A DNA stretch of 24,689 nucleotides from a virus: positions 4,813 to 29,501 of the IMG/VR virus record IMGVR_UViG_3300030102_005083, one strand, 5' to 3'. How positions within the stretch are numbered: position 1 is the stretch's first letter; each line of letters opens with the position of its first letter. This document shows positions 1 to 7,207 of the stretch, piece by piece. Both the position numbers and the translations under genes were made by a program. Below the pieces are notes generated by a model. It searched no databases, was not told where the DNA came from, and saw nothing but the letters and a program-made list of their open reading frames with translations.

Positions 1-96
1 CAAGAAACTCCTCCACCCAACGAATCAGATCCCTCTACTAATATACCCCAAGAAATTGATCCATTCGACGAATCAGATCCCTCTTCTGATGAAAAT
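1..96 (+). repeat. Two-copy 48-bp in-frame tandem repeat (16 aa) in the gp48-like gene
   Basis: Bases 1-48 and 49-96 align codon by codon, 35 of 48 bases identical by hand count, with an exact 17-bp core at 20-36 and 68-84. The encoded units both start with Gln-Glu and share Glu-Ser-Asp-Pro-Ser. Because the repeat begins at the window edge, more copies may lie upstream. Confidence 0.7.
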
Positions 97-1695
97 TTTA
101 GCGATGCAGAGTTGAGAAGACAAGAACGCATCCGCCTCGGCATCCCCCCTGACGAAGCCGAAGGGCTTGAATCTACTACATCCGCAGAGTCCGGTGACGC
201 TTTGTTTGAAGAGATGCAGGCTCTTCTCGAATCAGAGGCGACAGATGAATCTGGCAGTGGTGGTGGTGATGGTGACGGTAGTGGCGGTGGCAATCCAATT
301 GATGAAATAGGCACAAATGCCACAAATTTTGAAGAACTCTTAGAGGAACTAGAAGTCGGATTTGGTGAGTCCCGGTTCAGTGATCGTGGTGTTTTGGGTG
401 AAGAAAACATTGAACGTGACATGAGATATCCGATTGATATTTTCGAAAACTCGGGTAAACTCCCCAACTTGATTTCGTTTGAGTTTTTCCACAAGAAGAG
501 TCCAAAACTCAATGCTGCGAGTGTGGTTGGCAATGTTAAGTCGGCGATTCAGGGTATCGGAAACGCCGCCGTTGAAATCGGTCAAGATCTTGGACTTTTA
601 TCGGAGGGAAGTTTACCATTTTCAGCCGGAGCGGATGGTGGTGGTGATTCTTTTACAGGCAATATGTCAAAAGAGCAAATCAGAATTATTAAACAAAATC
701 AGTATGCACAAGGTCCGTATACCACCAGACAGGGATTGGTTACAGAAATGTTTGGGAGTAAATATGGTGGTGCTTTCGATCCAGCAGGCGGTTTAAGTTA
801 TTCAGATCTGACTGCGGACGAACAGGCAGCGGTTGATGCTGCGGTCGCACAAGGGCAACTAAGACAGGTCACTGATGTTCGAATTAATAAAGCAACTGAA
901 AGATCTAAGGACAGAATTTTCATGTATGTGCCGAACTCTTTATCCTTCTCGGACACAATTGACTACGATGACGGCAGCCAATCTGCGTTGAGAACCTTTT
1001 ATGAAGTTTCAGCGGGAAACACACAAACTTTAAAGAGCGCACTAAAACTTGGTATTGCGGATGCAGTTTCATCCAAAATTGGAGATGCGACTCAAAGTCT
1101 CTTGGGTGAGGCAGGGAGATTTGATCCTTACGGATCGTTGAAGGCACAGTTAGGTCTTGCGACAAACCCATTCAACGAACTCGCCTTCAAAGGCATGGCA
1201 CGAAAATCCTTTCAGTTTAACTTCACCTTTGCACCAACCAGTCCCAAAGAAGCAAAGATGATGCGAAACATCATTCAATCATTTAGATTTCACTCGTTGC
1301 CCGAACTCTCAGAAAGCACCCTTCAATATTTTGCACCCCATGAGGTCGAGGTAAAGTTTTATCGTACGACTCTAACTGATAACGTTGATGCAACAGATAA
1401 GTTTGGTCGCAGTGTTGTATCCTCAGAAGCCTCAGATATATTGGGAGAGGCTGAAGTCAGAGAGGGTGGCTTCTTAGGCATTGGTGGAAAGAAAACAAAA
1501 GTTCAACAGAGGCTTCAAGAGAACACAGAAATTCCAAGAATTGGTCGCTGCTTTGTAAACTCTGTGTCGTTGAATTATTCACCACAAGCAAAGTCATCCT
1601 TCTTTGTAAATGGCACACCGACAGAGGTGCAAATGAGTATTTCGCTATCACAAGCAATCACAATGAATAGGCAGTTCGTCCTGAAAGGTTTCTAA
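1..1695 (+). CDS. 48: Baseplate tail-tube cap protein, gp48-like, 5' end outside window
   Basis: The reading frame is open from base 1, so the gene very probably begins upstream. A TTG at 112 is the first recognised start in the window but has no SD before it. The C-terminal half resembles T4 gp48/gp54: a stretch near 'KGMARKSFQFNFTFAPTSPK' followed by a helix with 'MMRNIIQSFRFHS', and an end near 'IGRCFVNSVSLNYSP' running to the stop. In T4, gp48 binds the hub and, with gp54, starts tail-tube polymerisation. The first roughly 135 visible residues are acidic, Pro/Ser/Gly-rich and look disordered, with a 16-residue repeat at the very start. T4 gp48 is 364 aa, while over 560 aa are visible here, so the extension is an oddity. 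gp54 is the alternative assignment; the family is fairly sure, the exact paralogue less so. It overlaps the next gene by one base (TAATG). Confidence 0.8.
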   Translation, partial: QETPPPNESDPSTNIPQEIDPFDESDPSSDENFSDAELRRQERIRLGIPPDEAEGLESTTSAESGDALFEEMQALLESEATDESGSGGGDGDGSGGGNPIDEIGTNATNFEELLEELEVGFGESRFSDRGVLGEENIERDMRYPIDIFENSGKLPNLISFEFFHKKSPKLNAASVVGNVKSAIQGIGNAAVEIGQDLGLLSEGSLPFSAGADGGGDSFTGNMSKEQIRIIKQNQYAQGPYTTRQGLVTEMFGSKYGGAFDPAGGLSYSDLTADEQAAVDAAVAQGQLRQVTDVRINKATERSKDRIFMYVPNSLSFSDTIDYDDGSQSALRTFYEVSAGNTQTLKSALKLGIADAVSSKIGDATQSLLGEAGRFDPYGSLKAQLGLATNPFNELAFKGMARKSFQFNFTFAPTSPKEAKMMRNIIQSFRFHSLPELSESTLQYFAPHEVEVKFYRTTLTDNVDATDKFGRSVVSSEASDILGEAEVREGGFLGIGGKKTKVQQRLQENTEIPRIGRCFVNSVSLNYSPQAKSSFFVNGTPTEVQMSISLSQAITMNRQFVLKGF

Positions 1696-2585
1696 TGTTA
1701 TTCAAAAGTTACCCAAAAATTAGCCGAGTGATTGAGGACAACATTGTTGAAGTTCAAGATATTCTTCGCAAGGTGGTTTTCACAGACGAGTCCATTGAAA
1801 AAGACAAACAGTTTAGCACTTACAAAAAGAGAGATGGTGACACACTAGAATCTATCGCAAGAAAATTTTATGGTCGAGATGAATTGTCTTGGGTCATTAT
1901 GTTGTTCAATAAAGTTATTGATCCATTTTACGGGGTGAGTTTGTCAACCTCATCACACGACAAATACATGCAGAAGAAGTACCAAGGGCAAACTCTGTTT
2001 TTGTCCGCTGTGGGTTCATCATTTCCGCTATCGTTGAACAGTGCTGGCATCACGACTGGAACACTTGCACTTACAAAAACAATAAACTCTGATGGATCAT
2101 TAAGTTACTTAAATGAACCAAGAGGCACTATCAAATCATTCAATAACAATTTTGGCTCTGTTCAGTTATACGAACAAACTGGAAAGTTCAAAGTAAACGA
2201 CACCCTTTCAATTTTGGAAGGTCGAGTTGAGGTTCTGTCTGCAACAGTTCAAAAAGCAGTTGATAGCATAGATGCACCAAGTTACTTTGCTGAAAGCCTT
2301 GAGGGTGCTAGTTCCGATCCACTCAACCCGCTGGCATCAGTCCCAAATGCTCACGGTGTCCAAACATCAATTGGAACTACAAGTGCTGACTTTGCGACCG
2401 CAGTAACATATGGCACTCCAACTCTTCTATTCGATTACGTTTACAATAATGTAGGAACGTACGTTGTGACTAACAGGACGAAAGAGTTTAAAGACAACTA
2501 CGATAAATCCGTTCTAAACCTAATCGACCCAAAATTCGTACCAGCGTTGGAACTTGAAATGAGGAAGTTGTTCCGAAATGCGTAA
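1695..2585 (+). CDS. 53: Baseplate wedge protein, gp53-like
   Basis: This 296-aa protein has the N-terminal signature of the T4 gp53 family. Residues about 41-80 form a LysM-like segment with 'DGDTLESIARKFYGR' followed by 'LSWVIMLFNKVIDPF', which matches the family pattern of a short helix, Tyr-Gly, Trp and a conserved Asp-Pro. In T4, gp53 (196 aa) joins the six wedges around the hub during baseplate assembly. This copy is about 100 aa longer, the extra being a Ser/Thr/Asn-rich region of likely beta structure after residue 90. The start is fixed by the TAATG overlap with the upstream gene and an AAGG-type SD in the preceding gene's last codons. It overlaps the hub gene by 8 bases, consistent with coupled expression. 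Confidence 0.85.
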   Translation: MLFKSYPKISRVIEDNIVEVQDILRKVVFTDESIEKDKQFSTYKKRDGDTLESIARKFYGRDELSWVIMLFNKVIDPFYGVSLSTSSHDKYMQKKYQGQTLFLSAVGSSFPLSLNSAGITTGTLALTKTINSDGSLSYLNEPRGTIKSFNNNFGSVQLYEQTGKFKVNDTLSILEGRVEVLSATVQKAVDSIDAPSYFAESLEGASSDPLNPLASVPNAHGVQTSIGTTSADFATAVTYGTPTLLFDYVYNNVGTYVVTNRTKEFKDNYDKSVLNLIDPKFVPALELEMRKLFRNA

Positions 2586-4020
2586 TAACTATGAACGCCA
2601 AGGTGACTTTGAATTCGAGGCACTGTACGCTGTAAGAGGTGACTCTTCTTTTAACCTTTTACAGTTTGCGAACAACTTATCAATTTATGAGGGTGTTGAG
2701 CAAAAGTTCATGACTGGTTCTTTGACCTTTACAGACGCGAACAATGTTTTGCGTTTTTATGATTTCAAAAATGACGTATACATCGTTGGTGCATTTAGAA
2801 CACCACTCCCTGATGTTACTAAAAACAACATCGGAGGATTCTTTTCAAGGGATGACACTGACACAAGATCTGTGTTTGTTCTCAAAGTAACTGATGTGTC
2901 ACGGACAAAGATGCCAACACAGCAGGGTGATTTTGTTGAACTTACTCTTGTTTCCCCATCTATGTTTTTTGACTCTAACAAAATGATTAGTCGAAGTGTC
3001 GGTGGTGTTGGATTTGATCCAGTGTTGCAACTGATGAATGAGTTTTACTTTGATAGGTTAAATCCTAATCGTGTTGGGCTGCCGAACTTTCTGAGTGATT
3101 CGGTTTTTCAGACTGGTGGTATTCGCACACTTGACCTTGTAGATACTAGATATGCGTTTTTAAGAATTACAAAAGGATCTGAAACTCAAACACCACTGCG
3201 ATACTGCTTTCCATTCATGCGACCGTCACAAATGATTGGCTCTGCCATGAATGACTTGATATCAGAGTCAAATGACTTTGGATACTTCATGTGGGAAACT
3301 TTGACAGGATTCAAAACCGCAACAATTCAGGGTGTGCAAGAGGGAACTCCAGTCATCGGCTACAGTAAAAAATACACTGAGAATAGGTTTGATGAATCAA
3401 TTGATGAAAGGCTGGCATCATTGTTTACCATTGAGACTATGGATTTTCCAACAACGGGCAATCGCATGATGCAAACAATGGGTGGTGCATTTGCCTCAAA
3501 GATGTATGAGTTTGACATCACGACTAAGCGATTAGATCGAAGAGTTTTCGACTACTCAACACAAAATCCATATGTAGATGCAATCAATAAGTTTCCAATT
3601 CAACTTCCAGAAGTCTCACAAAACGAGTTTTCTGGATTTGGAAACATCGTGTCTTTTGATGTGGCGAGTTTTAACTTTAACACACCCAGCGGTGACCCAG
3701 ATGAAAACCTTTACATTGACGATGAAGGTCATTTGAATATGATCAGTCAAAAAACTCTCATGTACGATACGCAGTTAGAGATCACTGTTCCGGGCAATCA
3801 CATCATAGAGGCAGGCATGACTGTTAACATTGACGTTCCGCCAAACACCATTTCTGAGGATTCAGTCGATGAAGATATCTCGGGGTCTTACTTAGTCAAT
3901 GCACTTAGTCATAACTTTGAGTTTCAAGGGAATACACATAAGATGTCACTTGGGCTAACAAGAAACTTTAGGAATACACCAAAGCGTGCGGTGCAATATA
4001 ACAATATGGAGAGAGCATGA
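2578..4020 (+). CDS. 27: Baseplate central hub protein, gp27-like
   Basis: This 480-aa protein lies directly before the gp5-like spike gene, and its N-terminus ('FANNLSIYEGVEQKFMTGSL' near residues 30-50) looks like the first beta domain of gp27/phage-Mu-gp44-type hub proteins. These form a trimeric ring that adapts the six-fold tail tube to the three-fold spike. The C-terminal part ('LEITVPGNHIIEAGMTVNID', then 'YLVNALSHNFEFQGNTHKMS') matches the last beta-barrel typical of such hubs. T4 gp27 is 391 aa, so this copy is somewhat longer. A GAGGAAG SD at 2561-2567 supports the start at 2578, which overlaps the gp53 stop by 8 bases. The assignment rests on sequence character plus position and has not been aligned against a database. 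Confidence 0.75.
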   Translation: MRNNYERQGDFEFEALYAVRGDSSFNLLQFANNLSIYEGVEQKFMTGSLTFTDANNVLRFYDFKNDVYIVGAFRTPLPDVTKNNIGGFFSRDDTDTRSVFVLKVTDVSRTKMPTQQGDFVELTLVSPSMFFDSNKMISRSVGGVGFDPVLQLMNEFYFDRLNPNRVGLPNFLSDSVFQTGGIRTLDLVDTRYAFLRITKGSETQTPLRYCFPFMRPSQMIGSAMNDLISESNDFGYFMWETLTGFKTATIQGVQEGTPVIGYSKKYTENRFDESIDERLASLFTIETMDFPTTGNRMMQTMGGAFASKMYEFDITTKRLDRRVFDYSTQNPYVDAINKFPIQLPEVSQNEFSGFGNIVSFDVASFNFNTPSGDPDENLYIDDEGHLNMISQKTLMYDTQLEITVPGNHIIEAGMTVNIDVPPNTISEDSVDEDISGSYLVNALSHNFEFQGNTHKMSLGLTRNFRNTPKRAVQYNNMERA

Positions 4021-4943
4021 ATTTGAATATGGTATGGTTTCAGGGTGTAGTTGAGGATCGAAATGATCCTTTGCAACTTGGTCGCGTTCGTGTTCGATGT
4101 GTTGGGTATCACACCGAAAACAAAGAGGATCTACCTACCGAGGACTTGCCATGGGCGCATCCCGTACAGCCTATGACATCGGCGGCAATGAGTGGAATCG
4201 GCACTACACCACTCGGACCCGTTGAGGGGACTTGGGTTGTTGGATTTTTTAGAGATGGTGCAGATGCCCAGCATCCAGTCATTTTTGGAACTCTCGGTGG
4301 CTTACAAACAGGAACCTCACTCGCACCGACTGATGGATTCCAAGACCCTAACAAAAACTATCCTTTGACAGAGGGACCAAACACAGACACCGACACGAAC
4401 TCACTTGCTCGCGGAGAGGGTGGCGTGCCAGTCGAAACAAGGCTAAACAATCTTGATGTGATGCTCTCAGCCGACGCAGACATTCCTCTCGCTTTCAATC
4501 CTGTACGCGAACCACCACCAAGATATGCCGCACAATATCCGTTCAACCATGTCAAGTTCACCGAGAGTGGTCACGTTGAAGAGTTTGATGACACTCCGGG
4601 TGCAGAGAGAATGCACCGCTACCATCGTTCAGGAACCTTTGAAGAAATCGGTCCTGATGGTGAAAGAACTTTGAAGGTTGTAAACAAAAACTATACAGTT
4701 GTCATGGGTGAAAATGACCTGCATGTTGTGGGTCCATGTAATGTTCAACTTGACGGAGCAACAAGTGTTATTCTATCGCAAGGTGCGAAGATCACTTCAC
4801 TCAGAGATTTAGAAGTGACTGTCGTCGGCGACTTCGATTTGAATGTTCTTGGTAAAGCAACAATCGGAGGGCTTCGCACAGACATTCGTGGATTCCCAAT
4901 CAATCTCAACGGTGGGTTTGATCCAGATGACATCCCAGCGTAA
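4017..4943 (+). CDS. 5: Baseplate central spike protein, gp5-like, lacking lysozyme domain
   Basis: Residues 1 to about 105 are an OB-fold of the gp5/VgrG type: 'WFQGVVEDRNDPLQLGRVRV' at the start, then 'EGTWVVGFFRDGADAQHPVI' ending in Gly-Thr-Leu-Gly-Gly. From about residue 180 there is a spike module ('HVKFTESGHVEEFDDTPGAE', 'HRSGTFEEIGPDGERTLKVV') leading into a beta-rich region of short repeating strands, as in the gp5 beta-helix. T4 gp5 is 575 aa with a lysozyme domain between these parts; here (308 aa) only a linker of about 60 residues stands there, and no lysozyme motif is seen. In the virion it should form the membrane-piercing needle on the gp27 trimer. It overlaps the hub stop (ATGA), with a GGAGAG SD before the start. 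Confidence 0.88.
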   Translation: MNLNMVWFQGVVEDRNDPLQLGRVRVRCVGYHTENKEDLPTEDLPWAHPVQPMTSAAMSGIGTTPLGPVEGTWVVGFFRDGADAQHPVIFGTLGGLQTGTSLAPTDGFQDPNKNYPLTEGPNTDTDTNSLARGEGGVPVETRLNNLDVMLSADADIPLAFNPVREPPPRYAAQYPFNHVKFTESGHVEEFDDTPGAERMHRYHRSGTFEEIGPDGERTLKVVNKNYTVVMGENDLHVVGPCNVQLDGATSVILSQGAKITSLRDLEVTVVGDFDLNVLGKATIGGLRTDIRGFPINLNGGFDPDDIPA

Positions 4944-4954
4944 GGAGTTTTGCA

Positions 4955-5602
4955 ATGCCAGAGTATATTGAAGTAAAAGGTATAAGTGAGGCAGGTAAAA
5001 GATTTATCCAATATATCCTTGCCTCTGGGTTTGAGTTTTTTGTTTTCGTTGAGGAACCAAAGTATGCTGAGTATCTAAAGTCACATCCGTCAGGCGTGAC
5101 TGCAAGATATCACTTTATTGAAATGATCACCGAGGGTGGTCATGGTATCAATCGTCCCATGCTCAATGGTGAGATTATCAAAGCACACCCAGAACTTACA
5201 TTATCTCGAATCACTGAACTCAGAAACCTTTACGATAACAACAAAAACAGAAGACCGTTTAAGGTTCCTTTGGAGACAACAATCGCACCCATCCCTCCTC
5301 AGATTGTTGCAGGTGCGAACACCTTTTTGAGTGACTTTGAATTGTATTTTAAGACAACAAGACCACTCAACGATTTCAGAACAAAAAGTGCTGTAGGTAT
5401 TACAAAAGAGATTGTAAATTCATCACTCAAAAATTTCTCTAGGTCAACCGCTAAATTTGTCGGTCCAAACCTACCCACTGTGGCTAACGTTGGCGATGCT
5501 TGGCTAAATACACAGTCGGGTAAATTATTTTTTTACATGTCCGATGGCACGACTGGTGGAACAAGTGGAACGGGCATGACAAGTGCATGGGTGGAGATCT
5601 AA
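4955..5602 (+). CDS. Unrecognised virion protein with fibre-like C-terminal module
   Basis: This 215-aa protein is not recognised as a whole. It starts after a good AAGGAG SD at 4942-4947. Residues 1-110 look mixed alpha/beta and contain 'GGHGINRPMLNGEIIKAHPE'. Residues 110-165 include a hydrophobic helix and a basic stretch. The last 45 residues resemble a short module seen in many phage fibre and adhesin proteins: 'GPNLPTVANVGDAWLNT' followed by a Gly/Thr loop and a terminal Trp-Val-Glu-Ile. Its place between the spike gene and the PAAR gene suggests a part linked to the spike tip or tail end, but this is inference. No lysozyme or peptidase motif is seen. Its stop overlaps the next start by one base if PAAR begins at 5602. 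Confidence 0.75.
   Translation: MPEYIEVKGISEAGKRFIQYILASGFEFFVFVEEPKYAEYLKSHPSGVTARYHFIEMITEGGHGINRPMLNGEIIKAHPELTLSRITELRNLYDNNKNRRPFKVPLETTIAPIPPQIVAGANTFLSDFELYFKTTRPLNDFRTKSAVGITKEIVNSSLKNFSRSTAKFVGPNLPTVANVGDAWLNTQSGKLFFYMSDGTTGGTSGTGMTSAWVEI
5591..5596 (+). promoter_or_regulatory. Ribosome binding site that sets the PAAR gene start
   Basis: GTGGAG lies 5 bases before the ATG at 5602. The earlier in-frame ATG at 5587 has no such sequence before it, so the later start, which gives the expected PAAR N-terminus and a TAATG overlap, is preferred. Confidence 0.6.
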
Positions 5603-5862
5603 TGAGTATTGCAACGTTTGGAGATAGAGTCGCGTGTGGAGGAACAGTGATTGGAGGAAGTTACACTGTTCGTGCTAACGGTAAGCCTGTTGCATTTGTT
5701 GGCTGTGCTGTGACACCGTGTCCAGATAAACCACCATCCTTTGTTGCGACTGGCAACTACACGGTGCTTGTGAACGGTTCACCCTGTGCAAGACTTGGTA
5801 GCGTCAACTCACATGGATCTCCTATTGTCACTACTGGAGCCTACACGGTGTTTGTGCCATGA
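5602..5862 (+). CDS. 5.4: PAAR-domain spike tip protein (gp5.4-like)
   Basis: This 86-aa protein is a PAAR protein, which forms the sharp cone that caps the gp5/VgrG spike and usually binds a metal ion. It shows three repeats of a Tyr-Thr-Val strand at residues about 21, 53 and 81 ('GGSYTVRANGKPVAFVG', 'TGNYTVLVNGSPCARLG', 'TGAYTVFV'), the hallmark of the fold. Candidate metal ligands are Cys12, Cys35, Cys40, Cys62 and His71; which ones bind is not known from sequence alone. T4 gp5.4 is 97 aa, a similar size. An in-frame ATG at 5587 would add five residues but lacks an SD. It overlaps the next gene through ATGA. Confidence 0.9.
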   Translation: MSIATFGDRVACGGTVIGGSYTVRANGKPVAFVGCAVTPCPDKPPSFVATGNYTVLVNGSPCARLGSVNSHGSPIVTTGAYTVFVP

Positions 5863-6815
5863 GTGCCTATCCAAATTCAAATCTAAATTTACCAAGCATC
5901 AATCAAGACTTCATTGACCTGTCTGGATGTAATGTTATAGATTTGTTACCGATTGATGATAAGCAAAAGGAACTGTTAAACAAAGCAATCAGTGGCGAAC
6001 TATTTTTCAATCCTGTTCAGGCTGCAATCACTGAGGGGTTGAACACAATCGGTGGCTTTGTTGAAGAGGTTGAGACTGCCGTGGCTGGACAGGCGGCAAA
6101 TGAAATTCAACGAATGGTAGATGCAGCGGGCAACCGGCTCGCCGGTGTTAACTTCATTATCATTGGAACTGACCCAATCACAGGACTGCCATTGACCAGA
6201 CCCGAGAATGTTTTCGAATACATTTCTCGAAAGTCAAATGAACTCAACGCCGGTATTCAGTATTTTCAACAGCAAACAGAAATCTTGTCTGGGGTTTCAC
6301 TGCTTCCAAAAGATCAACGGGAAAGTAATTTTGATTACAACACTGACGGAGGGATCGATGAGTTTCCCGGTCTTGTTGGCATAACAAATATTGCACAAGG
6401 TTTTCAACAAACTGTAAACTCTCTCGATCCCGATAATCTTGAGGACAGGTTCTCAGGATTCTTTGACTCTGTGACTGGAAAGGGAAGTGAAATCATGGAC
6501 GCGGTGAATGCGGCTGTAAAGGGTGATATCTCTCAGGCACTATCAATTTTCCGAAATGCGGATGGAAACATTTCAATCCCGCAATTTGATCCAGATAACC
6601 CAAACGGAGGGTTTGATCTCTCTCAAATTACTGAAGCATACCAAAGTGTCAAACAAGCGGTAAACACACTGGAGTCACTCGTAAACAATGAAAGAGCCTT
6701 GACCGCACTCGCAACAGATTATCTTACAAAAACGGTATTCGGGTTTAGCGTGCTTGCCCTTCTAGCCGATCCGTGTTTTGGAAAGAAAATAGCCGAGAAG
6801 ATCTTTAATCTTTGA
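5859..6815 (+). CDS. Unrecognised structural protein between PAAR and gp25
   Basis: This 318-aa protein is not recognised. It appears mostly helical: amphipathic stretches at residues about 50-90 ('FNPVQAAITEGLNTIGGFVE') and 255-300, with an acidic Gly/Asp-rich middle ('NTDGGIDEFPGLVGI'). The last 35 residues are hydrophobic and include 'FGFSVLALLADPCFGKKIAE'; this is too short and charged at its end to be a confident membrane segment. There is no signal peptide. Its start (ATG 5859) overlaps the PAAR stop by four bases, and it is followed by gp25, so it is very probably expressed with the baseplate proteins and may belong to the baseplate. The function is unknown. Confidence 0.75.
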   Translation: MSAYPNSNLNLPSINQDFIDLSGCNVIDLLPIDDKQKELLNKAISGELFFNPVQAAITEGLNTIGGFVEEVETAVAGQAANEIQRMVDAAGNRLAGVNFIIIGTDPITGLPLTRPENVFEYISRKSNELNAGIQYFQQQTEILSGVSLLPKDQRESNFDYNTDGGIDEFPGLVGITNIAQGFQQTVNSLDPDNLEDRFSGFFDSVTGKGSEIMDAVNAAVKGDISQALSIFRNADGNISIPQFDPDNPNGGFDLSQITEAYQSVKQAVNTLESLVNNERALTALATDYLTKTVFGFSVLALLADPCFGKKIAEKIFNL

Positions 6816-6826
6816 TAGATAGTAGT

Positions 6827-7207
6827 ATGGCACGCTTTGTAGACATTGACCTTGACTTCACACGAAACCCTATCACGGGTGATGTGTCCACCAAAAAAGA
6901 TGCACTGGCTGTGTTGCGTTCTATCAAAAATATTGTTAACACAATGGCAGGAGAAAAAAAGTTTGATCCGACATTCGGAGGGGACGTTCGACGGCTTTTG
7001 TTTGAGCCGATCTCGCCAACGACAACCTTGAAAATGGAAGATGCGATCAGGCGAGCGATTAATGATTTTGAGTCTAGAGCGATTGTTGAAGAGGTTCGAG
7101 TTTTGTCAAACTCTGATGAAAATGAGTATTTCGTCGGCATCATATTTAAGGTCGTAAATGATCCTAGACCAATTTCATCAACTATAACGATCAAGAGGGT
7201 TCGATAA
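6827..7207 (+). CDS. 25: Baseplate wedge protein gp25
   Basis: This 126-aa protein matches the gp25 (gpW/gp25 lysozyme-like fold) family in length (T4 gp25 is 132 aa) and in landmarks: the N-terminal 'FVDIDLDFTRNPITGDVSTK', a helix with 'AVLRSIKNIVNT', then 'KFDPTFGGDVRRLLFEP', which is the family's Gly-Asp-x-Arg-x-x-Leu-Phe signature, and a C-terminal beta hairpin. gp25 sits at the wedge core and is thought to start sheath polymerisation. The ATG at 6827 is chosen over an upstream TTG at 6812, which overlaps the previous stop, because it gives the family N-terminus; no clear SD is visible before it. It overlaps gp6 by one base (TAATG). Confidence 0.93.
   Translation: MARFVDIDLDFTRNPITGDVSTKKDALAVLRSIKNIVNTMAGEKKFDPTFGGDVRRLLFEPISPTTTLKMEDAIRRAINDFESRAIVEEVRVLSNSDENEYFVGIIFKVVNDPRPISSTITIKRVR

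Noticed and set aside
112-114. TTG at 112 as the start of the gp48-like gene
   Set aside because: No SD precedes it, and the frame continues open to base 1 with a repeat that belongs to the same protein.
5587-5589. ATG at 5587 as the PAAR gene start
   Set aside because: No SD before it; the ATG at 5602 has GTGGAG and gives the usual PAAR N-terminus.
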